The notes: generated by a model not told the origin, from the letters alone. Counted from the first letter of the stretch, positions 7,149 through 15,658 are shown. The stretch is DNA of 23,793 bases from Firmicutes bacterium UBA2058 (GCA_002332905.1 DDAM01000061.1:54567-78359); one strand, 5' to 3'. Program-made: numbers and translations.

Positions 7149-7355
7149 TTATTTTCCACTCATTTGTCTTTGAGCCATTTCAACTAATCTTTTAGTCATG
7201 TAACCACCTACATAACCGTTTTGTCTAGCTGTTAAATTTCCTTTATCCATTGATTCGTAGTTAGCTAAACCTAATTCATTAGCTATTTCTGTTTTCATTT
7301 GGTTAAGAGCTTGTTTTGCTTCTGGAACAACTATATTGTTTGATCCTGTATTCAT
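7149..7355 (-). CDS. Alpha/beta-type small acid-soluble spore protein (SASP)
   Basis: These proteins coat and protect spore DNA and are degraded at germination. The 68-residue product has both halves of the family signature: KQALNQMKTEIANELGL, with the germination-protease site at Glu-Ile-Ala, and GNLTARQNGYVGGYMTKRLV. A GTG three codons upstream is in frame, but it overlaps the ribosome binding site AAAGGAG, so I choose the ATG at 7355, eight bases after GGAG. It is a monocistronic minus-strand gene whose 3' end faces etfA. Its presence shows that the organism belongs to an endospore-forming lineage. Confidence 0.96.
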   Translation of the reverse strand: MNTGSNNIVVPEAKQALNQMKTEIANELGLANYESMDKGNLTARQNGYVGGYMTKRLVEMAQRQMSGK

Positions 7356-7457
7356 ATATTTCACTCCTTTCTTTTGTAGATGTAGTTATATTATTTGTTA
7401 GATTATTTTTTTTAATCATGTAAATAAATGTTAGTCTAGAAATAAATTCTATAAATT

Positions 7458-7488
7458 TATTTTGATTCTATTTGGATATAATAATTCA
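7458..7488 (-). promoter_or_regulatory. Possible sigma-G-like promoter of the spore protein gene
   Basis: On the minus strand, TGAATT (7488-7483) and CAAAATA (7464-7458) are 18 bases apart. This resembles the forespore sigma-G pattern of TGAATA and CATANTA. The leader would be about 95 bases, longer than usual, which lowers confidence. Confidence 0.3.
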
Positions 7489-7629
7489 AATAGTTAATCG
7501 CTAAATTTATTAAAACTTTTTATTTACTCAAATAATATAATATTATATTAACCAAAATAATTTTTAATATTGATGTTAATAATTGCTTTTTAAAAAAAAT
7601 AGTGTAAAAATGTAGTTAATATAATTTAA

Positions 7630-8067
7630 ACAATAGTAATAGATAATATTTTAAGTAGGTATACAATGCTTGTTCAACAAGAAGGATATAAGATTATATT
7701 TGAACATGACTCTTCTGCTGTAGTATTGGGTGACGAACTAAAAATTTCTCAAGTTGTATATAATTTGATTAATAATGCAAAAACATATACCGGAAATAAC
7801 AAAACTGTACTTGTTAAGCAAATAATTAATGATAAAAAAATTAAGATTGAAATAATTGATACTGAAGATGGTATACCTGATGTTAAAATTTCCTATATTT
7901 GGGATAGGTACTATAAGATAGACAATTTGCATAAAAGAGCGGTTGTAGGTACAGGATTAGGTCTATCTATAGTAAAGAGCATACTTGATATGCATAGTGC
8001 AGAGTATGGCGTGGAAAGTGATATGTGTAATGGAAATATTTTCTGGTTTAAAATAAAAATAATCTAA
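7630..8067 (+). pseudogene. Remnant of a sensor histidine kinase (C-terminal ATPase domain only)
   Basis: Only the HATPase_c part of a two-component sensor kinase remains. Visible are the N-box (DELKISQVVYNLINNAKTY), a damaged G1 box (DTEDGIP, where the usual form is DxGxGI), the F-box region (IWDRYYKID) and the G2 box (GTGLGLSI). The dimerisation domain with the phosphorylated His and any sensor domain are missing. Kinase-like sequence (ILSRYTMLVQQEGYKIIFE) continues upstream of the first ATG at 7666, back to a stop at 7627. That ATG is thus an internal codon of a larger ancestral gene, and it has no good ribosome binding site. No response regulator is nearby. I judge it a decayed fragment. 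A short expressed ATPase-only protein is the less likely alternative. Confidence 0.75.
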
Positions 8068-8173
8068 CATATTTTTTGTTGTAAAAATTCATTTTATGTT
8101 ATGTTTATTAATGGATTTTTATGTAAATAAAAGTATTATTTCGTAATAACTGCTATATACTATAAATTTTTTG

Positions 8174-8202
8174 TTGCATTTTTTTTTTTCATATGCTAAT
8201 AT
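8174..8202 (+). promoter_or_regulatory. Probable promoter of the opp operon
   Basis: TTGCAT (8174-8179) and TAATAT (8197-8202) are 17 bases apart. A start near 8209 gives a leader of about 110 bases before oppA. Overlapping TATACT at 8200 is a second possible -10 element with poorer spacing. Confidence 0.55.
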
Positions 8203-8319
8203 ACTATAGAAGCACATAGCATATAGGTTAATGTTTTCCTATAAATACATACTTAATGTGCGAAAAACATTATCTTTCATTATTGTGGAAGATTACAATC
8301 TTTAGGAGGGAGTTTTATA

Positions 8320-10248
8320 ATGAAGAAAATTTTAGTGTTATTGCTTGTTTTAGCATTAGTATTTAATTTCTCAGCTTGTAGTAAACCAGCAGAAACAGGT
8401 ACAGATGTTAATCAACCAAATGACAAGGACAAAGAAGATGATGATTCATCTAAAGAGCCAGCTAATGAACAAAGAGAAGCTGCTGGTAGCTTAACTTATG
8501 GTAGTACTACTGATATGAACGGTAATTTCTTTACAACTATGTGGGGAAATAACGCAGCAGATGCTATAGTTAAGGATTTAATTCACGGATATAAAACTGT
8601 TGATTATCAAAAAGAAACTGGTTCATATGAAATTGATGACACAGTTGTAAAAGAGCTAAAGCAAATTGAAAATGCTGACGGAACTAAAACTTTTGAAATT
8701 GAAATCAATAGTGATTTAGTATTTAGTGATGGTTCGCCTATTACTGCTAAGGATTATGTATTCTCAGCTTTATTAACATCTCACCCAGAAGTAACTGATA
8801 TAGGTGCTAACGCTACAGATGGTATTGATTATGTAGGATTTGAAGATTATAATACAAGACCAGAAGGAGCAACAGAAGGACAAGTTTCTGATACATTTGC
8901 TGGTATAAGATTATTAGGAGATTACAAATTCTCTTTAACAGTTAAAGCTGAAAATTTACCTTATTTCTATGATTTAACATATGCTCAGGTTAGACCATAT
9001 CCATTGGCTGTTATAGCTCCAAATGCTGATATAGTTGATGAAGGCAATGGTGCTAAAATAACTGGAGAATTCACTTCTGAGATTTTAGAGCAAACTATAA
9101 ACAACGCTGAAACAGGATATCGTTTCTATCCAAAAGTTACAGCTGGTCCTTATATGTTAGATAGCTTTGATGTATCTACTAAAATAGCTATATTAAAGTA
9201 CAATCCTAATTACAAGGGAGATTATAACGGACAAAAACCACAAATTGCACAGCTTATATTCAAAAAAGTTAACAAAGCTACTGAAATTGATGAGTTAGTT
9301 GCAGGTACTGTTGATATGCTTGATGCTAGTGGCGGTAAAGACCTTATACTTCCAGGTTTAGATGCTGTTGACGAAGGAAAAATTTCTGTAACTACATTCC
9401 CAAGATGTGGATATGGTAAAATAGTATTCGTATGTGATATAGGACCTACTCAATTTGTTAAAGTTCGTCAAGCTATAGCTCACTGTTTAGACGTTCCTGA
9501 GTTTGCTAGACAGTACTCAGGCGGATATGCATCAGTTGTTTATGGTGCATATGGTGTTGCTCAATGGATGTATCAAGAAAATGCAGCTACTATAGAAAAA
9601 GAGTTTAACAAATACGCTCTTGACTTAGGTAAAGCAGAAGAGCTTTTAATAGAAGATGGTTGGACATTAAATGCTAATGGTGGAGAATTTGTTAAAGGTA
9701 CAGATACTTTACGTCACAAAATGGTTGATGGAAAACTTATGCCTTTAGTAATCAAACACTTAGCTTCATCTCAAAACGCAGTATCTGATTTATTATCAGG
9801 TATGCTACCATCTAACATGGAAGCTGTAGGTATGAAATATGAGCAAACTGTAGTTGAGTTCCCAGTAGTTCTTGACAATTTGTATGGCGATGTTCCAGAG
9901 AGAGTTTATAACATGATGAATCTTGCTTCAGGTTATTATCCAGCATTCGACCCATACTACACATATCATACAGATGAACAATTTATGGGAAATCCTAACA
10001 GTAACTTCTTAAGAGATGAGCAATTAATGAATCTTGCTAAAGATATGAGACAAACTCCAAGTGATGACAGAGAAGGATATGCTAAAAAATGGTTAGAATT
10101 CCAAAGAAGATGGAATGAATTGGTTCCAGATCTACCATTATATTCTGATGAATATCATGCATTCTTCTCAACAAAGGTTAAGAATTTTGAGATTGATCCA
10201 TTCTGGACATTCAGATATGCTGTATTATATGCTTATATAGAAGAATAA
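8320..10248 (+). CDS. oppA: Peptide ABC transporter substrate-binding lipoprotein (SBP family 5)
   Basis: This is the extracellular receptor of a peptide importer, anchored to the outer face of the membrane by lipid. It has a short Lys-rich N terminus, a hydrophobic core and the lipobox FSAC, so Cys20 is the predicted lipid-modified residue. Residues 21-55 form an acidic, low-complexity linker. The remainder resembles family 5 solute-binding proteins (DVLxF-SDGSPITAKDYVFS region; TAGPYMLDSFD; a closing WNELVPDLPLYSDEYHAFF segment). At 642 residues it is about 80-100 longer than many OppA/DppA proteins. AGGAGGGAG precedes the ATG. It heads the operon and is followed by a hairpin that probably lowers read-through to the permeases. 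Peptide specificity cannot be read from sequence; dipeptide, oligopeptide or another cargo of the family remains possible. Confidence 0.92.
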   Translation: MKKILVLLLVLALVFNFSACSKPAETGTDVNQPNDKDKEDDDSSKEPANEQREAAGSLTYGSTTDMNGNFFTTMWGNNAADAIVKDLIHGYKTVDYQKETGSYEIDDTVVKELKQIENADGTKTFEIEINSDLVFSDGSPITAKDYVFSALLTSHPEVTDIGANATDGIDYVGFEDYNTRPEGATEGQVSDTFAGIRLLGDYKFSLTVKAENLPYFYDLTYAQVRPYPLAVIAPNADIVDEGNGAKITGEFTSEILEQTINNAETGYRFYPKVTAGPYMLDSFDVSTKIAILKYNPNYKGDYNGQKPQIAQLIFKKVNKATEIDELVAGTVDMLDASGGKDLILPGLDAVDEGKISVTTFPRCGYGKIVFVCDIGPTQFVKVRQAIAHCLDVPEFARQYSGGYASVVYGAYGVAQWMYQENAATIEKEFNKYALDLGKAEELLIEDGWTLNANGGEFVKGTDTLRHKMVDGKLMPLVIKHLASSQNAVSDLLSGMLPSNMEAVGMKYEQTVVEFPVVLDNLYGDVPERVYNMMNLASGYYPAFDPYYTYHTDEQFMGNPNSNFLRDEQLMNLAKDMRQTPSDDREGYAKKWLEFQRRWNELVPDLPLYSDEYHAFFSTKVKNFEIDPFWTFRYAVLYAYIEE

Positions 10249-10280
10249 TAGTTTAAGTTTTAAGTAAGTCTGTAACATTT

Positions 10281-10331
10281 AGGGTGATGCAGGACATCAG
10301 GTTAGCCTGTGGACTGCTATCATCCTTTTTT
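10281..10331 (+). terminator. Intra-operon attenuating terminator between oppA and oppB
   Basis: AGGGTGATGCAG pairs with CTGCTATCATCC over an interrupted stem, with an inner CAGG-TTAG-CCTG hairpin at the tip, followed by TTTTTT (10326-10331). Placed after the receptor gene, it would let oppA be made in excess over the membrane genes, a common arrangement in binding-protein operons. Partial read-through is inferred because the downstream genes have no obvious promoter. Confidence 0.8.
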
Positions 10332-10351
10332 AACAATTGAGGGAGGTTTAT

Positions 10352-11335
10352 ATGTTAAGATATATTTTAAAAAGACTAATGTACTTAGTTTTTGTTTTCT
10401 TTATATTGTCAATAATAATGTTTGGCATATTCAAAATGGTTCCTGGTGATCCAGCAAAAATGATGATTGATCCTGAATTAGCAGCAAAGGATCCTGCTAA
10501 ATATCAAGCAGCCTATGAACAGGCAAAAAAGGAATTGGGATTGGATAAGCCTATATATGTTCAATATGCTATATGGATTACTAAAATGTTAACTGGAGAT
10601 TTTGGTTATTCAGTTCAATACCGTATGCCGGTTGTAAATGTAATAAAGGCTCCTATGGTGGCAACGTTGAAGATTAATATTATTAACTTAATTTTAGTTT
10701 TTGCTATCACTATACCGCTTGGTATAGCTACAGCAGTTAGAAAAAATTCAATTTTAGATAACGTAGTACAAGTAGTTACAGTTGTAGGAGTAAGCTTGCC
10801 TATGTTTATTATTGCACTATTAGGTATTTATTTCTTTTGTGTTAAAATTCAGATTTTCCCTATAAGCGGTATGGAAACACCTGGTGCTAACTTTACAGGT
10901 ATGGCAAAGGTATTTGATGAATTAAAACATATGGCATTGCCAATTATAGTTATGACATTGGCTTCCTTAGCTAGTATAACAAGATATGTTAGAGGAGCTA
11001 TGATAGAAGTTTTAAGAATGGATTTTATTAGAACAGCGAGAGCAAAGGGTTTAAGAGAAAAGGTTGTTATCTATTCTCATGCATTTAGAAATGCTCTTAT
11101 ACCTGTAGTTACTATTATGACTGCATGGTTTGTTGGAATATTTGGTGGTTCTATAGTAATTGAAAGCACCTTCTTATACAACGGTATGGGACAAGTTCTT
11201 ATTACTTCACTTAGACAGCAAGATTTTGCGGTTGTTTTAACTATGAACATGTTCTACGTTTTATTGAGCCTTGTGGGAAATTTAGTTATGGACTTAAGCT
11301 ATATGTTAGTAGACCCACGTGTAAAATTGTCATAG
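10352..11335 (+). CDS. oppB: Peptide ABC transporter permease, OppB/DppB type
   Basis: One of two transmembrane subunits forming the translocation channel. The 327 residues have the OppB/DppB layout. A first membrane span follows MLRYILKRLMYLV. A short external segment starts at FKMVPGDPAKMM and ends at GDFGYSVQY. Several further spans follow, with the EAA loop at about 224-250 (DFIRTARAKGLREKVVIYSH, then FRNALIP) that docks onto the ATPases. The C terminus YMLVDPRVKLS is typical. GGGAGG lies at 10341-10346, so the ATG at 10352 is the start; an in-frame TTG at 10337 lies upstream of that site and is rejected. It has ordinary length and no insertion, unlike its partner permease. Confidence 0.95.
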   Translation: MLRYILKRLMYLVFVFFILSIIMFGIFKMVPGDPAKMMIDPELAAKDPAKYQAAYEQAKKELGLDKPIYVQYAIWITKMLTGDFGYSVQYRMPVVNVIKAPMVATLKINIINLILVFAITIPLGIATAVRKNSILDNVVQVVTVVGVSLPMFIIALLGIYFFCVKIQIFPISGMETPGANFTGMAKVFDELKHMALPIIVMTLASLASITRYVRGAMIEVLRMDFIRTARAKGLREKVVIYSHAFRNALIPVVTIMTAWFVGIFGGSIVIESTFLYNGMGQVLITSLRQQDFAVVLTMNMFYVLLSLVGNLVMDLSYMLVDPRVKLS

Positions 11336-11350
11336 GGAGGATATTTGTAA

Positions 11351-13207
11351 ATGGATAATAAAAATAATAAAGGCAAAAAGAAAAATAGTCTTTTTAAAAT
11401 GCTCTCAAACACATTTAAGGGAATGTTTTTCGGAAATAATAAGGTTGAACTATCTGTATTAGAAGAAGAACAAATGCAAAGTCCTCTAAGAACTATCATT
11501 AGAAACTTTTTTGATAATAAGGTTTCTGTAGTTGCTTTAGTAGTATTTTTAGCAATATTTATATCATGCTTTACTTTACCTGCTGTTTTTCCTCTTGATA
11601 AAGTTTTTCAAGATACAACACAACAGGATATTTCTCCTGGATTTAATTTAATGAGTTTACCAAAAGAATTAAATGGTAATGTTAAAGAAATTAGCGTTGG
11701 CTCTACATTTGGGGTAGGAATAGATAATAATGGGAAAATGTATACTTGGGGTAAATTGGATAGTAAATTAACTTCTAAGTTAAAAGAAAATCCTATAAAT
11801 CAATATAAATTTAAAACAGCCTCTGCAGGACTTAACCATATAATAGCTGTAACAGAAGATGGTCAAGCTATTACTTGGGCTCCAAATAGATTTAAATTAG
11901 ATACAATACCGACTATGCTTGCAAGTGAGAAAAATGTTAAGCAGGTTGAAGCAGGATATCAATTCTCTGTAGTTGTGACAGAAGAAGGATATATGTATAT
12001 ATGGGGTAATACTAACTTTTTAGGTTCTTTATATCAAGAGACTATACCTGAAGATGTTCAAGGAAATGTAGATAAAGTTGAAGTTAGTACGGATAACGTT
12101 ATAGCATTACTAAAAGATGGAACAGTTAGAGTTATGGGAGCTGAAAGCCCTGCATATAAAAATGTTCCTGATTTATCAAATGTAGTTGATATTGCTTCAA
12201 CTGATAACGTTATGGTTGCTTTAACTTCTGATGGAAAAATTCATGCTTGGGGTAACCCAATGTATAATTTAATGGATGTTCCACAAGATTTACCAAGTGA
12301 TCTTGTTAGCGTATCAGGTGGACGTTCGCACTTTACAACAACAGATTCATCAGGCAAGGTTTATGCTTGGGGTAGAAATAACTACAAACAGTTAGAAGTG
12401 CCTTCAAATATTGAAAGTGGAAAAACGAAAATAGAAAAAGTATATTCGGGATATTTCCAGAACTATGCTGTTGATGCAAACGGTAAAGTAACAACATGGG
12501 GATTAAAAGGATACCTAATGGGTTCGGATGGATATGGAAGAGATGTTTTTACAAGATTAATAGCAGGTGGTAGACTTACTCTTACTGTAGGTGCTGTTGC
12601 GGTTTCTATTCAAGTTATACTAGGAGTTATAGTTGGAGGTTTTGCAGGTTTCTATGGTGGGAAAGTGGACAACCTACTTATGAGATTTGCAGAAATAGTA
12701 GGAGCTATACCTTTTATTCCGCTTGCAATGACATTAACTGTTGTTATAGGTAATAAATTATCAGAAACTCAAAGAGTTTATTTGATTATGTTCATACTAG
12801 GTATACTAGGATGGAGTGGTTTGGCACGTCTTGTTAGAGGTTCAATTTTAGCGGAGAGAGAAAAAGAGTTCGTACTTGCTGCTAAAGCTACTGGTATAAG
12901 AGAAAGAGTTATAATATTTAGACATATAATACCAAATGTTATTACAGTAGTTATAGTAAATGCTACTTTAGCATATGCTACTTCCTTATTGACAGAGTCC
13001 TCACTTTCATATTTAGGCTTTGGTGTTGTTGAGCCAAACCCAACTTGGGGTAATATGCTTACAGGTTCTCAGTCGTCAAATACTATAGCAAATTATTGGT
13101 GGAGATGGGTATTCCCAGCACTTGCTCTTTCAATGTGCACTATTAGTATAAACATGATTGGTGATGGATTGCGTGATGCAATAGATCCTAAATCAAATGA
13201 TAGATAG
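11351..13207 (+). CDS. oppC: OppC-type permease with a seven-repeat RCC1-like beta-propeller inserted in its first external loop
   Basis: This is the second permease of the peptide importer, doubled in size to 618 residues. Residues 1-54 are a Lys-rich cytoplasmic tail and 55-79 the first membrane span. Residues 80-97 resemble the usual start of the external loop. Then come seven RCC1-type repeats at about 113-134, 157-177, 199-219, 243-263, 280-301, 320-341 and 363-384, each with the AGxxHxxxxTxDGxxxxWG pattern and a period of 37-44 residues. Repeats 2 and 4 are degenerate. The canonical permease resumes at once with MGSDGYGRDVFTRLIAGGR (390-408; LGTDxxGRD in ordinary OppC), followed by the later spans, the EAA loop (506-530) and the GDGLRDAIDPK end. 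The frame is open throughout. Seven repeats is the number that closes an RCC1 propeller. Topology puts it outside the cell, near the docked binding protein. Family calls are firm; function is unknown. Confidence 0.95.
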   Translation: MDNKNNKGKKKNSLFKMLSNTFKGMFFGNNKVELSVLEEEQMQSPLRTIIRNFFDNKVSVVALVVFLAIFISCFTLPAVFPLDKVFQDTTQQDISPGFNLMSLPKELNGNVKEISVGSTFGVGIDNNGKMYTWGKLDSKLTSKLKENPINQYKFKTASAGLNHIIAVTEDGQAITWAPNRFKLDTIPTMLASEKNVKQVEAGYQFSVVVTEEGYMYIWGNTNFLGSLYQETIPEDVQGNVDKVEVSTDNVIALLKDGTVRVMGAESPAYKNVPDLSNVVDIASTDNVMVALTSDGKIHAWGNPMYNLMDVPQDLPSDLVSVSGGRSHFTTTDSSGKVYAWGRNNYKQLEVPSNIESGKTKIEKVYSGYFQNYAVDANGKVTTWGLKGYLMGSDGYGRDVFTRLIAGGRLTLTVGAVAVSIQVILGVIVGGFAGFYGGKVDNLLMRFAEIVGAIPFIPLAMTLTVVIGNKLSETQRVYLIMFILGILGWSGLARLVRGSILAEREKEFVLAAKATGIRERVIIFRHIIPNVITVVIVNATLAYATSLLTESSLSYLGFGVVEPNPTWGNMLTGSQSSNTIANYWWRWVFPALALSMCTISINMIGDGLRDAIDPKSNDR

Positions 13208-13221
13208 GAGGATTTATAGAG

Positions 13222-14214
13222 ATGGCATTATTAGAGATAAAAGATTTACACACATTTTTTGAGACAAAAAGAGGTATTGTAAAAGCTGTTAATGGAGTTT
13301 CTTATTCTGTTGAAGCTGGCAAAACTCTTGGAATAGTTGGAGAGAGTGGTAGCGGAAAAAGCGTTGCTGCTATGAGTATATTAAAATTATTAGATGGTAA
13401 TGGATTTATAAAAAGCGGTAGTATTAAGTTTAATGATAGAGAATTAACTACATTAACAAGAGAAGAAATGTATAAGGTTCGTGGTAATGATATATCTGTT
13501 ATATTCCAAGAACCAATGACGAGCTTAAACCCAATATTTACAGTGGAAAAACAAATTGGAGAGTCATTTATGATTCACCAAGGAATGAAGAAAAAAGAAG
13601 CATATGCAAAAGCAGTAGATATGCTTAAAGATGTTAAAATTCCTAACCCTGAAAATGTTGCTAAGCAATATCCTCACCAGTTATCAGGTGGTATGAGACA
13701 AAGAGTTATGATAGCAATGGCACTTGCTTGTAAGCCAAATCTTTTAATAGCAGATGAGCCTACAACTGCACTTGATGTTACTATTCAAGCTCAAATATTA
13801 AAGTTAATGAATGATTTAAAAAAAGAAAAGGGTACTTCAATACTATTCATAACACATGATTTGGGTGTTATCAATCAAATGGCTGATGACGTTGCTGTTA
13901 TGTATTGTGGACAGGTTGTTGAAATGGCACCTGTTAGAACTATATTTGGTAAGAATTCTTATTCTCACCCTTATACAGAAGGTCTTATGAAATCAATACC
14001 AAGACTGAATACTGAGAAAACTGATAGACTAGAGGCTATAGTTGGTTCTGTACCTCATCCTCTTGATTTACCAAAGGGATGTAAATTTGCTCCTCGTTGT
14101 CAATATGCAACCAAAAAATGTGAAAATGAGGAACCTACATTAGAAAAGGTAGAGAACAATCATTCAATTAGATGCTTCTATCCTAATAAGGAGGAGAGAA
14201 AAAATGAACGATAA
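13222..14214 (+). CDS. oppD: Peptide ABC transporter ATP-binding protein, OppD/DppD type
   Basis: One of two cytoplasmic ATPases that power the importer. In its 330 residues, Walker A is GESGSGKS (40-47), the Q-loop Gln is 96, the signature is LSGGMRQR (154-161), Walker B is LLIADEP (174-180) and the H-loop His is 212. The C-terminal oligopeptide-transporter extension carries Cys287, 293, 300 and 318 in the C-x5-C-x6-C-x17-C pattern, which binds a [4Fe-4S] cluster in structurally studied relatives. The spacing from the Walker A Lys to the Q-loop (50 residues) is normal and serves as the internal standard for judging the enlarged OppF next door. AGGAGG precedes the ATG. Its last 11 bases overlap the start of oppF, indicating translational coupling. 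Confidence 0.96.
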   Translation: MALLEIKDLHTFFETKRGIVKAVNGVSYSVEAGKTLGIVGESGSGKSVAAMSILKLLDGNGFIKSGSIKFNDRELTTLTREEMYKVRGNDISVIFQEPMTSLNPIFTVEKQIGESFMIHQGMKKKEAYAKAVDMLKDVKIPNPENVAKQYPHQLSGGMRQRVMIAMALACKPNLLIADEPTTALDVTIQAQILKLMNDLKKEKGTSILFITHDLGVINQMADDVAVMYCGQVVEMAPVRTIFGKNSYSHPYTEGLMKSIPRLNTEKTDRLEAIVGSVPHPLDLPKGCKFAPRCQYATKKCENEEPTLEKVENNHSIRCFYPNKEERKNER

Positions 14215-15655
14215 AAAAGTGCTTATAAGTGTTAGTGAAATGAAAAAACACTTTCCTATAAAGAAAACTAAGCTTTTCCAGAAAGAAAAATTAAGTGTTA
14301 AAGCAAATGATGGTATAACACTTGATATTTATGAGGGAGAAACTGTTGGTCTAGTTGGTGAGAGTGGATGTGGAAAATCAACATTCGGTCGTGTTTTACT
14401 ACAACTATACCCACAAACAGCTGGAAGAACTATGTATTATGGAAGAACTCTTGAAGAGTTCAATCCAAAATATATAGAAGATATGCTTAAAAATATAAAG
14501 CAAGATATATCTACTTATCATAAGTTAGAAGAAGAAAGAGTTAAGCTTCAAGCTGAAAATGATAAAAATCCAAACGATTATACAATAATGGCTAATCTTC
14601 AAGAGGCAACAAAAAAATCTACTGAATTACTTTATGATATAACAAATATAATCGGTGGATTTATTATAGCTAAGGATATAGATAAGATTGCTGATTTATT
14701 TTTAAAAGAGTATAGAGCTAAATTAGAAGCGTACAGATTAAATAAAGCAGCAGAAATTTCTACAAAGCAAGAAGATAAGAAAAATAAAGAGCAAGCTGCA
14801 GCAGCTAAGTTAAAAGAAGCTGAAGAGTATAGATTTAATATAAATAAAGCTAAAGAAAGCTATAAGGGCAATGCAGAGTTTGAGAAATACGAAGCAAATC
14901 TAGATAACGGAATAAATCTTGCTAAGCTTGATTACTCAGAGATGAGATTGTTAAGAAGAGATTTACAAATAGTATTCCAAGACCCATATTCATCATTAAA
15001 TCCACGTATGACAGTTGGACAAATAATAGGTGAAGGCTTACTTGCACACGGATTCTTTAAGAAAAATGATGCTGATATGCAAGACTACGTAATGAAAATC
15101 ATGGAAGATTGTGGACTCTCAGGATATATGCTTCACCGTTATCCTCATCAATTTTCAGGTGGACAAAGACAAAGAATAGGTATTGCAAGAGCTCTTGCTC
15201 TTAAACCAAAATTTGTAGTATGCGACGAAGCTGTTAGTGCTCTTGACGTTTCTATTCAGTCACAAGTTATTAACCTGCTTTTGGATCTTAAAGAAAAAGA
15301 AGATTTAACATATCTATTTATATCACACGATTTAAGTGTTGTTAAATATATAAGTGATCGTATTGGTGTTATGTACCTTGGTAACTTAGTTGAATTATGT
15401 GATTCAGAAGAGATGTTTAAGAATCCTTTACATCCTTATACTGAGGCATTAATGTCTGCTATACCTACAACTGAAGAAGAACAAACAGAAGCTATTCTTA
15501 TAGAAGGGGACATACCAAGTCCTATAAGACCACCGAAGGGATGTAAGTTCCACACAAGATGTCCAAAATGTATGGATATTTGTAAACAAGTTACTCCTGA
15601 GTTCATAGAATATGAAAAAGACCATTTTGTTGCTTGCCACTTAAGAAAGAAGTAG
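14204..15655 (+). CDS. oppF: OppF-type ATP-binding protein with a ~150-residue helical insertion in the nucleotide-binding domain
   Basis: The second ATPase of the importer has 483 residues, where 310-340 is usual. Catalytic elements look complete: Walker A GESGCGKST (52-60), Q-loop Gln259 in VFQDPYSSLNPRM, signature FSGGQRQR (317-324), Walker B FVVCDEA (337-343) and H-loop His375. Cys447, 453, 460 and 478 form the C-x5-C-x6-C-x17-C iron-sulfur pattern, with extra Cys456. Walker A Lys to Q-loop Gln is 201 residues here but 50 in OppD. The extra segment, about 86-245, is rich in Lys, Glu, Ala and Leu and looks alpha-helical, partly coiled-coil (for example around EEERVKLQAE and KEQAAAAKLKEAEEYR). 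It sits in the beta-subdomain, so it should project into the cytosol beside the ATP site. GGAGG at 14190 precedes the ATG, inside the end of oppD. An ordinary OppF function is likely; the insert's role is unknown. Confidence 0.94.
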   Translation: MNDKKVLISVSEMKKHFPIKKTKLFQKEKLSVKANDGITLDIYEGETVGLVGESGCGKSTFGRVLLQLYPQTAGRTMYYGRTLEEFNPKYIEDMLKNIKQDISTYHKLEEERVKLQAENDKNPNDYTIMANLQEATKKSTELLYDITNIIGGFIIAKDIDKIADLFLKEYRAKLEAYRLNKAAEISTKQEDKKNKEQAAAAKLKEAEEYRFNINKAKESYKGNAEFEKYEANLDNGINLAKLDYSEMRLLRRDLQIVFQDPYSSLNPRMTVGQIIGEGLLAHGFFKKNDADMQDYVMKIMEDCGLSGYMLHRYPHQFSGGQRQRIGIARALALKPKFVVCDEAVSALDVSIQSQVINLLLDLKEKEDLTYLFISHDLSVVKYISDRIGVMYLGNLVELCDSEEMFKNPLHPYTEALMSAIPTTEEEQTEAILIEGDIPSPIRPPKGCKFHTRCPKCMDICKQVTPEFIEYEKDHFVACHLRKK

Positions 15656-15658
15656 TAT

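Noticed and set aside
11641..12500. RCC1 repeats as a separate gene or an assembly chimera
   Set aside because: The frame is continuous with the permease on both sides, codon use is uniform, and the junctions fall exactly in a permissive external loop. A chimera remains formally possible without read data.
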